Assembly: GCF_029076845.1 (NCBI RefSeq)
Contig: NZ_JARESE010000051.1
Coordinates: 1 to 39,900, forward strand
Length of the DNA: 39,900 nucleotides
From: Novosphingobium album (ex Liu et al. 2023)
GTDB taxonomy: Bacteria > Pseudomonadota > Alphaproteobacteria > Sphingomonadales > Sphingomonadaceae
Reading direction: 5' to 3'
Positions within the stretch are counted from its first letter, which is position 1. Every line of letters starts with the position of its first letter. The notes below the pieces were generated by a model, which made no database searches, was not told the DNA's origin, and saw only the letters and a program-made list of their open reading frames with translations. Below, piece by piece: positions 1 through 7,225 of the stretch. The translations under genes were made by a program, and so were the position numbers.

Positions 1-1
1 A

Positions 2-544
2 CAACCGATCCTACCGGCCATCATAGTCGCCGCTCAACCGGCCATCGTAGTTGTCGCCGCGCACGCGTCCCTGCCGCGTCTGCCGACGACGCATCTGGTC
101 TACGGCACGGGACCTGAAGCGGATCCAGCCCTCATCAATCTCGATTCGCTGCACGCGGCGCGGTTTCGGGCAATCCAGGGGGTTCACGTTCACACTATCG
201 CCGAGGCGGGCCACGCGATCGTGGAATGGCTCATACACAACAAACTGATCGACAAGATCCTCGCACAATGGCTGCTTCCCTCGCAAGACAAGGCAAGGAT
301 CAATGAACAACCGCCGCCATTCAGGGCGATCCCTCCATCCAGGTTTTGCAAAATGGATGATGGCTGGCGAGCCTGGATCGCTGAAAATCTCGCCCTGGGA
401 GCCAACCGCGACGAACTCCTGCTCAGTCTTGCCAACCAAGGCTTCCATCCCGGCGAGGCGCAACGCGAAATCGACAAGGCGACCCGCAGCCCATATCTGC
501 AAGCGGCCATTCGTTTAGCCAAACGCATTCCAGAACTTCCGTGA
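2..544 (+). CDS. C-terminal part of an unrecognised protein, 5' end outside the window
   Basis: Reading frame 2 is open from the left edge to a TGA at 542-544, giving 180 codons, so the start lies upstream of the window. The first half has alternating hydrophobic segments and ends in an Ala-Gly-His-Ala-Ile-Val-Glu-Trp-Leu stretch. This resembles the last strand/His/helix of alpha/beta-hydrolase-like proteins, but the resemblance is weak. From about position 353 (an in-frame ATG) a second, compact helical module begins, with Trp-Arg-Ala-Trp-Ile-Ala-Glu-Asn-Leu and a Gly-Phe-x-Pro-x-Glu-Ala motif. It reminds me of the N-terminal helical segment of cupin-like (JmjC-type) proteins of sphingomonads. 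The protein may be a fusion, or the 63-codon piece from 353 may be a separate truncated gene; no clear ribosome binding site precedes 353. Function unknown. It ends 53 nt before, and convergent with, the sugar transferase gene. Confidence 0.5.
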   Translation, partial: QPILPAIIVAAQPAIVVVAAHASLPRLPTTHLVYGTGPEADPALINLDSLHAARFRAIQGVHVHTIAEAGHAIVEWLIHNKLIDKILAQWLLPSQDKARINEQPPPFRAIPPSRFCKMDDGWRAWIAENLALGANRDELLLSLANQGFHPGEAQREIDKATRSPYLQAAIRLAKRIPELP

Positions 545-597
545 CGCGCCGACGGAAGGCTTTCAATCCGAGCCAAGTGCATGGGAGCCTTCCGCGA

Positions 598-1995
598 TCA
601 GTACGCCTTGTTCGAGGCGACAACCTGCAGGGTGCGTGCGAGAATCGACATGTCTCGCAAGAGCGACCAGCCGCTGAGATATTCGAGGTCCGCATGCAGG
701 CGATCTGTGAGGTCCATTTCGTGCTCGGTGTTCCCGCGATGGCCGCGCACCTGGGCCAGGCCCGTCAGGCCAGGCTTGACCGCATGACGGTACCAGTACC
801 GCTCGTCGACCTCCCAATAGAGCTTTGTCGCTGCCTTCGCCCCAAGCGCATGGGGCCGAGGACCGACGATGCTCATGGTGCCGGCAAGGACATTGATGAG
901 TTGTGGCAATTCGTCGATGCTCGTGCGCCGGATGAACCGGCCAACGCGCGTAACCCGCTCGTCATCGCGCGTAACCAGACGATCCGCGGAAGCATCGGCG
1001 AGCTCGATCCGCATGCTACGAAACTTGAGCATGCGGAACACGCGATTGTCCTTTCCCATCCGCGACTGCACGAAGAAAATGGAGCCGGGACTTTCCAGCC
1101 GGATCGCGAGCGCCGCGATCAGCATGACCGGCAATGCGACAGGCAGAGCGACGAACACGATACCGAGGTCAAAACAGCGCTTCACGAATTGATCGAAGGG
1201 AGAAAGCGGTCCTTGCGCGACGATCAATGTTGTAACATCGCCGCTGTTCGAGACCGCCAGCGGCGCAAGCTCGGACAGTTCGGGCACGAGCACCTCGCTT
1301 CGCACGTTCGAGCCCTTGAGAGTATGAACGATCGCGCCGCGCCGTTCAGGAGCACAGGCAACGATCACGCGGTCGGAGTTCGACAGCATCGCGCCAAGGC
1401 GATTGTAACGCCCTGGAAGGTCGCCTCCTTCGCCAAGCCAGTCATCGACGTGCTCGACAACGGTATAGTCTTCCGCCGGCGCCGGAATCGATCCATCGTG
1501 GATCAGCAAGGTCGTGTAAGGCGAGCCGTCGAACATGCGATGCAGCAGTTTCAGGAACACGCCTCGGATGGCCGCCAGCATCACGAAGCTGAAGATCGCG
1601 CCCATGGCAAAGTTCACGCGCGAAAAGTGGTCACCCGACTTGAAAAGATAGCCGATGAGCGAGACGATCCCGACGCTTTGGATAAGGGAAGTGTATGATC
1701 GCGAAACACCAAGCTTTTGCTTGGAGAACACAATGCCCGAATAGGCTTTCGAATTCGCGGCGAACGCCAGATAGAATGGCAGGATGGCACACGCCATGAC
1801 GAGCCAATGAAACTTGCTGACAATGTCGTAGAGCCATGCGGCCAAGAGAAAGGACGAGAAAATCCCAAGAGTGTCGAGGGCGACCAGCAGAAGCAGATAT
1901 TGCCGCCGACGCCTGCGCTTGGCGCCAACCTCGCGGATGAAGACCTCATCGTCACTAACATTGGGTCGGAACAGCATCAACATGGCGTCTGACAA
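598..1995 (-). CDS. Polyprenyl glycosylphosphotransferase (EPS initiating sugar transferase)
   Basis: This inner-membrane enzyme transfers a sugar-1-phosphate from a nucleotide sugar to undecaprenyl phosphate, the first step in building an EPS repeat unit. At 465 aa it has the usual length of the WcaJ/GumD/PssY-type family. The N-terminal half carries hydrophobic segments at about residues 33-56, 63-80, 104-118 and 128-150. A nucleotide-binding-like middle region (about 160-260) follows, then one more hydrophobic helix (about 274-300). The C-terminal catalytic domain has Lys-Phe-Arg-Ser-Met at 324-328, Asp-Glu-Leu-Pro-Gln-Leu-x-Asn at 361-368 and Gly-Pro-Arg-Pro at 378-381, all family hallmarks. 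The first ATG, at 1995, is used; ATGs at codons 5 and 7 are alternatives. The gene stands alone here, about 16 kb from the main EPS locus. The sugar (glucose, galactose or other) cannot be read from the sequence. Confidence 0.93.
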   Translation of the reverse strand: MSDAMLMLFRPNVSDDEVFIREVGAKRRRRRQYLLLLVALDTLGIFSSFLLAAWLYDIVSKFHWLVMACAILPFYLAFAANSKAYSGIVFSKQKLGVSRSYTSLIQSVGIVSLIGYLFKSGDHFSRVNFAMGAIFSFVMLAAIRGVFLKLLHRMFDGSPYTTLLIHDGSIPAPAEDYTVVEHVDDWLGEGGDLPGRYNRLGAMLSNSDRVIVACAPERRGAIVHTLKGSNVRSEVLVPELSELAPLAVSNSGDVTTLIVAQGPLSPFDQFVKRCFDLGIVFVALPVALPVMLIAALAIRLESPGSIFFVQSRMGKDNRVFRMLKFRSMRIELADASADRLVTRDDERVTRVGRFIRRTSIDELPQLINVLAGTMSIVGPRPHALGAKAATKLYWEVDERYWYRHAVKPGLTGLAQVRGHRGNTEHEMDLTDRLHADLEYLSGWSLLRDMSILARTLQVVASNKAY

Positions 1996-2597
1996 TCACT
2001 GGCGCCAACACCGAATACCGTCGCCCCGCCGCAGCAAGCGCATTGATTCCCCACCCTGATCAGGTCATTGGCGATCATCGAGCGAGGCGACCGTCTTGGT
2101 ATTACCGTTTCTTTCTTATCTCAATTTTAAAACGCGCGAAACCATACAATAGGCAGCCATCGCGCGCGCGGCACGTGACACCGGCAAGCCCATCGTTCGG
2201 CAAGCAAAATGGCCTCACCGGCCAACGTCCCCGCGCCACCACGGTCATTCCGCAGTGGCCCATCGACGTCCACTGGTCCAGACTTGTTCACGCTGACTGC
2301 CCCTTGGCGGTCCGTGGCGGTCCCGGCCGTACGTTCTCATCGATAACCGCCCAACGAATCGGAATAGACAAAAAGCGGCGCAAGCCGGCAGAAAAACGAG
2401 GCATCTTCGTGAGAAGCGAGCAGGCTTACCGATACAAGATGCGGAATATCAAGGCGTCCTCTCGCAGCCCGGAATGGCCAGGCTTTGGGGACTATCCAGC
2501 CATTCCCCTGGGTGCCAACCGAGAGCGCTGCCGTGCAAAAATGTTCATCGCGCGTTTGCTGCCGACACATCGAGAGCTGAGAGTCCGTTTGAGAATG
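1996..2597. other. Intergenic stretch with no supportable gene
   Basis: About 600 nt lie between the divergent start of the sugar transferase gene and the end of the Imm26-like gene. The part around 2105-2165 is noticeably more A+T-rich than its surroundings and could hold the sugar-transferase promoter, but I see no clear -35/-10 pair. A long open frame on + crosses it (2043-2741), but that frame has no recognisable domain and runs into the antisense of the Imm26-like gene. Confidence 0.5.
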
Positions 2598-3098
2598 TCA
2601 GGCCGGGATAGCCGTAATGTCGATCCGCAGGCTTTCTACCCAGCGGTTCGGCCGATGCGCGGCGTGGTCATTCAGGCGATCAACGACGTGCTCCGGCTCC
2701 CATACAGCGGCGCATTCGAGATGTTGGCATTCTTCAAGTGAAGCGGGGCGCTCATAATTGGTCGCGGCGAAAGCCGAGTGGTGCAAGGATAGCTGGCCAC
2801 TGATGGCGTCCTGCTTGTAGAAGAAGGGCTCTTCCGCATTGGCTGGTAGCAGCGGTTTCGAACCAATAACCGGCCAGGTTCCCTTTGTGATCGCATGGTT
2901 GGACACCCATAGCCTGAAGGCAACGGGCAGGCTGGGGATATGCTCGGTCGCAACCTCTTCATCGAAGGTGCCTTCGAAAAAGATGGCCAACGGCTCATCC
3001 GCAACTTGCGCAAAGGCATGGCGGCCTGAGCCAAGGTCGATAAGCAGTATGTCGCCAACCTTGCGACGTACTCGCTTCTGCTTTTGAGCCGTCACCAC
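2598..3098 (-). CDS. Imm26-family immunity protein-like
   Basis: The 166-aa product resembles immunity protein 26 (Imm26), a family thought to neutralise toxins of contact-dependent or polymorphic toxin systems. The N-terminus has the basic Lys-Arg-Val-x-Arg-Lys-Val-Gly-Asp-Ile start followed by Ile-Asp-Leu-Gly-x-Gly-Arg-x-Ala-Phe-Ala-Gln-Val, the opening beta-strands of this family. A Pro-Leu-Ala-Ile-Phe-Phe-Glu strand comes next, a central Trp-Val-x-Asn-His-Ala-Ile-Thr-Lys-Gly-x-Trp segment, and near the end Ala-Val-Trp-Glu-Pro-Glu-His-Val-x-Asp-Arg-Leu. The start is a GTG at 3098, only about 30 nt from the stop of the IS5 transposase, so the IS may have replaced the native promoter or the first codons. 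No toxin gene is visible nearby, so it is an orphan. Family assignment is from remembered motifs only. Confidence 0.68.
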   Translation of the reverse strand: MVTAQKQKRVRRKVGDILLIDLGSGRHAFAQVADEPLAIFFEGTFDEEVATEHIPSLPVAFRLWVSNHAITKGTWPVIGSKPLLPANAEEPFFYKQDAISGQLSLHHSAFAATNYERPASLEECQHLECAAVWEPEHVVDRLNDHAAHRPNRWVESLRIDITAIPA

Positions 3099-3105
3099 GC
3101 CCTGC

Positions 3106-4008
3106 GCTATCCCTTTTTGAGCAGCCTTCGTCTACGGCGTGAGCCGCCGGAGCAGGTTACTAGCCATGGCAAGATGGATCATTGCTTCCGATACGTCGAG
3201 GCGCTTCTCATAATCGCGGACCAGTCTTCGCCAGCGCGTCATCCAACCGAAGGTGCGCTCGACTACCCAGCGCCGGGGCAGCACCTTGAAGCCGGAGACG
3301 TCGTCTGACCGGCGGATGATCTCCACTGTGAAGTCGCGGTAGGCGGCAGCGTCGAGCAGCTTGGTGCGGTCGTAGGCCGCGTCGCCGAACAGATACTTTA
3401 GCCATGGCCAACGCCTGCGGACTGCCGAGACGATCTCCTGTGCGCCCGCGCTGTCCGAGATGTCGGCAGTGGTCAGGTTGACCATGAGCAGGCGACCATC
3501 GGTATCGACGGCAATGTGGCGCTTGCGCCCCTTGATCCGCTTACCTGCATCGAAGCCGCCGCCTGACGGTGCCGATGGCGCCTTGACCGACTGACTGTCG
3601 ACGACTGCCGCAGAGGGGCTCTGCTCACGAGCTTCGCGTTCTCGGTCCAGCATCAGCGCCACATCGTGGATCGTGCGGAATAGCAACCGGCGTACGAAGC
3701 GGCGAAACCACCAATAGACCGTCTGCCACGGCGGAAAATCCTTGGGCAGCATGCGCCAGCCTCCACCGGAACGAGCCAGATACCGCAAGGTGTTCAACAC
3801 CTCACGCAAATCAGTCGATGGCGTGCGCCCGCGCTTTGGCGGCGCAGGCAGGAACGGTCGGATGATCCCCCACTCAGCATCCGTTAGGTCCGTCGGGTAG
3901 CGCTTGGCTTGCTTCTCGTGTTCAGCCATCCGGTCACGGCTCGCTCGGGTCCACATCCCAAGCTTGAATCACGCCAGCGGCTCTCACTCAACCCATTATC
4001 AAACGGGC
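3106..4008 (-). mobile_element. IS5-family insertion sequence (approximate ends)
   Basis: A complete IS5-type transposase gene is flanked by short non-coding ends. The right end reads, inward from about 4007, GAGCCCGTTTGATAATGG. The left end has TATCCCTTTTTGAGCAG near 3107-3123, which can be aligned with the right end (CCC then TTTGA) only with mismatches and a gap. The inverted repeats are therefore imperfect and the limits are uncertain by about 10-20 nt. A total length near 900 bp is normal for the IS1031-like branch. I could not identify a target duplication. The element separates the Imm26-like gene from a truncated LuxR-LAL regulator. Confidence 0.6.
3132..3956 (-). CDS. IS5-family DDE transposase
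   Basis: This transposase of 274 aa cuts and joins the IS ends. It has the N-terminal [10 protein letters not shown] segment typical of the DUF4096 domain of IS5 (IS1031-like) transposases. The DDE core follows: first Asp in Val-Val-Asp-Ser-Gln-Ser-Val-Lys, second Asp in Phe-Gly-Asp-Ala-Ala-Tyr-Asp, and the Glu in [10 protein letters not shown] with the following Trp-Arg-Arg-Leu-x-Arg-Asp-Tyr-Glu. The single frame is uninterrupted, so the enzyme may be active. The C-terminus ends in Leu-Leu-Arg-Arg-Leu-Thr-Pro. Confidence 0.93.
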   Translation of the reverse strand: MWTRASRDRMAEHEKQAKRYPTDLTDAEWGIIRPFLPAPPKRGRTPSTDLREVLNTLRYLARSGGGWRMLPKDFPPWQTVYWWFRRFVRRLLFRTIHDVALMLDREREAREQSPSAAVVDSQSVKAPSAPSGGGFDAGKRIKGRKRHIAVDTDGRLLMVNLTTADISDSAGAQEIVSAVRRRWPWLKYLFGDAAYDRTKLLDAAAYRDFTVEIIRRSDDVSGFKVLPRRWVVERTFGWMTRWRRLVRDYEKRLDVSEAMIHLAMASNLLRRLTP

Positions 4009-4100
4009 TCTGAGCGCCAGTAATAACGAGGGATTTTTTATTTTATCGCTGATTCGATTCTTGAACAAGCCCACAGTAGTATTACCAAGTTGCTTTTCAA

Positions 4101-4595
4101 TTGCGGGCTTGCGCCAAACGAATAGCCTCACGTGAGGAGGGCGGCGCATCGGCACCCGAAAACAAAAAATTTCGTGCGCCGGTGTGGAAACAACGAGTGC
4201 GTCCGGTGACAAAAGATGATCGATCCGACCTTCCCTCGCGTCCGTTGCTTGAACGGGACGTACCCTTAGCCGCGCTCGGCCGCGTGCTCGATTCGGCACG
4301 CAAGGGTCGAGGCGGAACAGTCTTCGTGCGCGAAGAGGCGGGGATCGGCAAGTCATCCCTGCTTCGAACATTCGCGCAGAAATGTGGACCGGTCCTGCTC
4401 CTTTGGGGCGTTTGCGATGCTTTCGCGACGGCGCAGGTTCTGGGTCCGCTTTTCGACATGGCGGACGCGTTCGACGAGCATCTGAGGAACCTTCTGTCGA
4501 AGCGCGCTGCGGCCAACGTGCTGTTCACGGCGCTCCTCGCGATGGTCCGGCGTGCGCGTGCCTCGGTCGTCATGGTCGTTGAGGACGCGCCATGA
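4101..4595 (+). pseudogene. Truncated N-terminal part of a LuxR-LAL-type (AAA ATPase) regulator
   Basis: The frame encodes the first part of a large ATP-dependent LuxR-family (MalT/LAL-like) regulator, which would normally be about 900 aa with a C-terminal helix-turn-helix. Visible are Leu-Leu-Glu-Arg-Asp-x-Pro-Leu-Ala-Ala-Leu, the P-loop region Glu-Glu-Ala-Gly-Ile-Gly-Lys-Ser-Ser-Leu-Leu, and Val-Val-Met-Val-Val-Glu-Asp-Ala, the Walker B strand. The next residues expected (His-Trp-Ala-Asp) are gone: after Glu-Asp-Ala the frame meets IS110-type sequence and stops at once. The first P-loop Gly is Glu here, a sign of decay or divergence. The initiation codon is unclear (TTG at 4101 or GTG at 4182, 4197 or 4206). 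It cannot work as a regulator because the sensor and DNA-binding parts are missing. Confidence 0.75.
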
Positions 4596-4645
4596 ATCTG
4601 GAAAACGGTCTTGGCCAAATCGAGGCCGATTGTGGTAATCTCCAT
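4586..4645 (-). pseudogene. IS110-family transposase stub (first ~19 codons)
   Basis: Read leftward from an ATG at 4645, the frame encodes Met-Glu-Ile-Thr-Thr-Ile-Gly-Leu-Asp-Leu-Ala-Lys-Thr-Val-Phe-Gln-Ile-His-Gly. This is the characteristic start of IS110/IS1111-type DEDD transposases, with the first catalytic Asp in Gly-Leu-Asp-Leu-Ala-Lys. Directly afterwards, near 4590, the sequence becomes the antisense of the truncated LuxR-LAL gene, so the rest of the transposase is missing. The right limit of the IS remnant is not visible; it may extend to about 4790, where the P450 remnant begins. The stub marks a deletion junction rather than a functional element. Confidence 0.7.
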
Positions 4646-4806
4646 CTGGGTGGCTCCCATTTTGCTCGTGAATGCCTGATAGCCTTCACACTTTGGCACC
4701 TAGATGCCGTGAGCGGGAGCCATCCAACCCATCTGGAAAGTCGGCGGTTCCGCACCAAGCTCCTCATTTTTCGGAGACGAACCAGCGGCGGCTGCCCTCG
4801 TCTACC

Positions 4807-4977
4807 GAACCGCAGCTGGAGCGCGCGTTCACGCTCGAGCAAGTCCTGGCGCGCACGTCGGACATCCGCATCGATGAAGCCGAGCACGGCCCGGCGGGCG
4901 CGCGGCGCTTTGAATACGAGCCGACCTACATGCTCTCAGGCGTGAAGGCGCTGCATATGGAATTCGATCCCGTCTGA
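4807..4977 (+). pseudogene. C-terminal remnant of a cytochrome P450
   Basis: The frame ending in TGA at 4975-4977 encodes about 56 residues that look like the end of a bacterial P450. A helix (Leu-Glu-x-x-Phe-Thr-Leu-Glu-Gln-Val-Leu-Ala-Arg) follows the lost heme loop. Then come Asp-Ile-Arg-Ile-Asp, a Phe-Glu-Tyr-Glu-Pro-Thr-Tyr-Met-Leu strand and the final Gly-Val-Lys-Ala-Leu-His-Met-Glu-Phe. The heme-binding Cys, the I-helix and everything upstream are absent, so this is not a functional enzyme. An intact but different P450 lies at 10704-11921. The remnant may be left over from an earlier, larger catabolic cluster cut back by IS activity. Confidence 0.65.
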
Positions 4978-5204
4978 GGCGCGCAAGCAATCCGCATATC
5001 GCTTTCCTGTTGGGCTCTGGACCAAGGGGTCGAAGTTTGGCACGTATTCGCGGTAGACTTTGCCTTCGATCCGCAATCTCGAACAGCTCGCTGCGGGCGC
5101 AATCGAGGCGAAAATCACGCAGCAGATAGGGGCCATGCCTCGGCGCCACAGTCCACCAGAAGACAACGGCCCGTAAGCTCCGATCAGTCGCTACGAGCGA
5201 CAGT
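4978..5204. other. Gap after the P450 remnant, nothing recognised
   Basis: Between the P450 remnant and the end of the SDR gene lie 227 nt. Minus-strand frames of 76 and 106 codons pass through (4936-5166 and 4829-5149) and overlap each other, and neither resembles a known protein. It may be a further decayed fragment of the same accessory patch, or the operon's trailing sequence. Confidence 0.4.
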
Positions 5205-5951
5205 TCAATCGACGGTCATCCCGCCATCGACCGACAGCGCGTGCCCAGCAACGAAGCTTGCCGCGCTGCTGCAAAGCCAAAGCACGGCCTCGGCGATCTC
5301 ACTTGGTTGTCCAAGACGTCCGCTAGGATCGCTCGCGAGCAGTTGTTCTGTCAGTTCGGGCGAGATGGAACGGCGCCACATTGGCGTGTCGATCATACCC
5401 GGGCAAACGGCGTTGATCCGGATGTTCGAACGGACATATTCGAGTGCAGCCGAACGGGTCAGTCCGACGACACCGTGCTTGGACGCGGCATAGGTCGATA
5501 GTCCCGCGACCCCGACGAGGCCGGCACTCGACGCGCAGTTGACGATCGCGCCGCCGCCCTGCCCGAGCATCTGGCGGATCTGATGCTTCATGCAGAACAT
5601 CAGCCCCTTGAGATTGACGTTCATCACGCGGTCCCAGTTGTCGCTGCTGGCCTCCGCAACGGGGCCCGGATCGCCGTTGATCCCCGCGGCATTGAAGGCC
5701 GCGTCGATCCGCCCATAGCGCGCGACCGCGGCTTCGACCGCGTGTTCGACCGAGGATTCGTCGCTGACGTCGCAGGCGATGAAAGTGCAATCGCCGAGTT
5801 CCCCGAGTTCGGCCTGCGTCTTCTGCCCGAGTTCTACGTCACGGTCGACGAGGGCCACACTATATCCGCGTGACAGGAACGCACGAGCCGTGGCCTGCCC
5901 GATGCCCGATCCTGCCCCCGTGACGAAGGCGACCTGCGATGGATTGCTCAT
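5205..5951 (-). CDS. Short-chain dehydrogenase/reductase (SDR)
   Basis: This soluble classical SDR (248 aa) would oxidise an alcohol or reduce a ketone with NAD(H) or NADP(H). The Rossmann motif Thr-Gly-Ala-Gly-Ser-Gly-Ile-Gly is at 11-18, Asp38 after the second strand (Val-Asp-Arg-Asp) suggests a preference for NAD, Asn-Ala-Ala-Gly is at 87-90, and the catalytic set is Ser141/142, Tyr154 and Lys158. The C-terminus Ser-Val-Asp-Gly-Gly-Met-Thr-Val-Asp is standard. It is the last gene of the minus-strand operon, 84 nt after the acyl-CoA-dehydrogenase-like gene. The substrate is unknown; from context it is probably a hydroxylated intermediate from the P450. Confidence 0.92.
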   Translation of the reverse strand: MSNPSQVAFVTGAGSGIGQATARAFLSRGYSVALVDRDVELGQKTQAELGELGDCTFIACDVSDESSVEHAVEAAVARYGRIDAAFNAAGINGDPGPVAEASSDNWDRVMNVNLKGLMFCMKHQIRQMLGQGGGAIVNCASSAGLVGVAGLSTYAASKHGVVGLTRSAALEYVRSNIRINAVCPGMIDTPMWRRSISPELTEQLLASDPSGRLGQPSEIAEAVLWLCSSAASFVAGHALSVDGGMTVD

Positions 5952-6035
5952 TTCGGTTTCCTTGCGCCTGGGCGATAGTTTGGAGGCATCCGGCCGCGCC
6001 CTGAGAAGTTGGTGGAATCAAGCAACTTCATCGTA

Positions 6036-7214
6036 TCAGAGTCCAGGCGTCGCACCCGGTATGCGGACCAAGTAGCGGCCTGCATCGATGAAGGACTGCT
6101 CGCCGGTCAGGAAGTGCGCGTTGGCGGCTTGGAGGTCGCGGTAGCACCGCTGAAGTCGGCCGCCATCGCGCAGGCCCGTCGTCGCGGAGGACGCAAAGGC
6201 GGCTTGCCCAATCTTCGCGGCCGATGAAATCACGTTCGAGGCGCAGAGCCGCCCGTCCACGCGCATGTCATCCGAAAGGCTGCCCAGCTCCGCGGCGCCG
6301 TAGAGGGCGCCGAAAGTCGTGCGAACATAGGCATCGGCCGAACGCATGCGAGCATGCGCGTGGGCAAAATCGCGCTGGAACGTGTCGGTCTGCGCGAGTG
6401 TCCCGCCTTGCGGCCGCGCCTTCCCATGCGCGTAGGCAGCCCATTCGTCGAGAAGCCGCTCGCTGCAGCCGACACCAAAGGCCGAATGGCACAGCGCCGG
6501 AATGGCCGAGAATCCCATGGCGTATAGCGAGCCGCCGCGCTTCTGGATGGGATTGGCGGCATCGAATACGAAATCGGCGTGGACGATCTGCTCTTCCACG
6601 CGAAAATCGTAGCTTCCCGTGCCGCGCAGGCCTAGGACGTTCCAGTTGCCGAGGACTTCCACGCGCTCTCGCGGCGCGAGCGCGATGAGCATTACCGGTT
6701 GCCCGTTGTCCCGCTTTGCCGGTGCTCCGTTCTCGTGGAGGATGTAGCCACCCACGACCCAGGCCGCATTGGGCAGACCGCTACCGAAGCTGAAGGTGCC
6801 CGAGATGCGGTAACCGTCGCCGACGCGCTCGGCCTTGCCGCTCGGCGCGGCCTGGCCGGCGCAAGTCGCGCACTTGTCCGAACAGAAGATCGCCTCGATG
6901 GCGCGGTCGCCAAGGAACGCTCCGGCAACCGCCACGCCGGTGGTCGCGGCCTGGCAGTACCACCCCGTCGATCCGTCGAAATAGGAGAGCGTCTTCAGAG
7001 CTTCGAGCACGGTCAGCGGATGTGCCTCAAGCCCGCCGAGCTCGGCAGGCGCCATCAGACCGAACAGACCGCTTTCCTCGAGCGCCCGAATGACCTCCGC
7101 CGAAATTTCGGAAGCCTCGTCGCGTTCGTTTGCGGACGCTTCAACGAGATCGCGCAGTCCGGTCAAGCGCTCGAGCAGGTCTGCCTCCGCGCTCTCCGTC
7201 ACCCCCCGTTTCAT
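6036..7214 (-). CDS. Acyl-CoA-dehydrogenase-fold flavoprotein (HsaA/flavin monooxygenase-like)
   Basis: The product (392 aa from the chosen start) has the three-part acyl-CoA dehydrogenase fold: an N-terminal helical domain with Ala-Glu-Val-Ile-Arg-Ala-Leu-Glu-Glu-Ser-Gly-Leu-Phe, a beta middle domain and a C-terminal helical bundle. The Gly-Ser-Thr-Gly-Trp segment and the helical start resemble HsaA/HpaB-C2-type reduced-flavin monooxygenases and DszC-like enzymes more than true acyl-CoA dehydrogenases, so oxygenation is as likely as dehydrogenation. I chose ATG 7214 because GGGA lies 6-7 nt upstream. ATG 7226, whose codon overlaps the TGA of the TonB receptor gene, has no ribosome binding site. 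Either way the genes are coupled. An FMN reductase partner is not encoded in the operon. Confidence 0.82.
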   Translation of the reverse strand: MKRGVTESAEADLLERLTGLRDLVEASANERDEASEISAEVIRALEESGLFGLMAPAELGGLEAHPLTVLEALKTLSYFDGSTGWYCQAATTGVAVAGAFLGDRAIEAIFCSDKCATCAGQAAPSGKAERVGDGYRISGTFSFGSGLPNAAWVVGGYILHENGAPAKRDNGQPVMLIALAPRERVEVLGNWNVLGLRGTGSYDFRVEEQIVHADFVFDAANPIQKRGGSLYAMGFSAIPALCHSAFGVGCSERLLDEWAAYAHGKARPQGGTLAQTDTFQRDFAHAHARMRSADAYVRTTFGALYGAAELGSLSDDMRVDGRLCASNVISSAAKIGQAAFASSATTGLRDGGRLQRCYRDLQAANAHFLTGEQSFIDAGRYLVRIPGATPGL

Positions 7215-7225
7215 CGAAGATCCCA

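Noticed and set aside
541..1698. 385-codon frame antisense to the sugar transferase
   Set aside because: The opposite strand encodes all catalytic motifs of a known family; this frame has none.
2043..2741. 232-codon plus-strand open frame in the gap before the Imm26-like gene
   Set aside because: No recognisable domain, low-complexity basic composition, no ribosome binding site, and its last 140 nt are antisense to the better supported Imm26-like gene.
3106..4008. Perfect terminal inverted repeats and target duplication for the IS5 element
   Set aside because: The ends can be aligned only imperfectly and I could not find a convincing direct repeat, so exact limits are not claimed.
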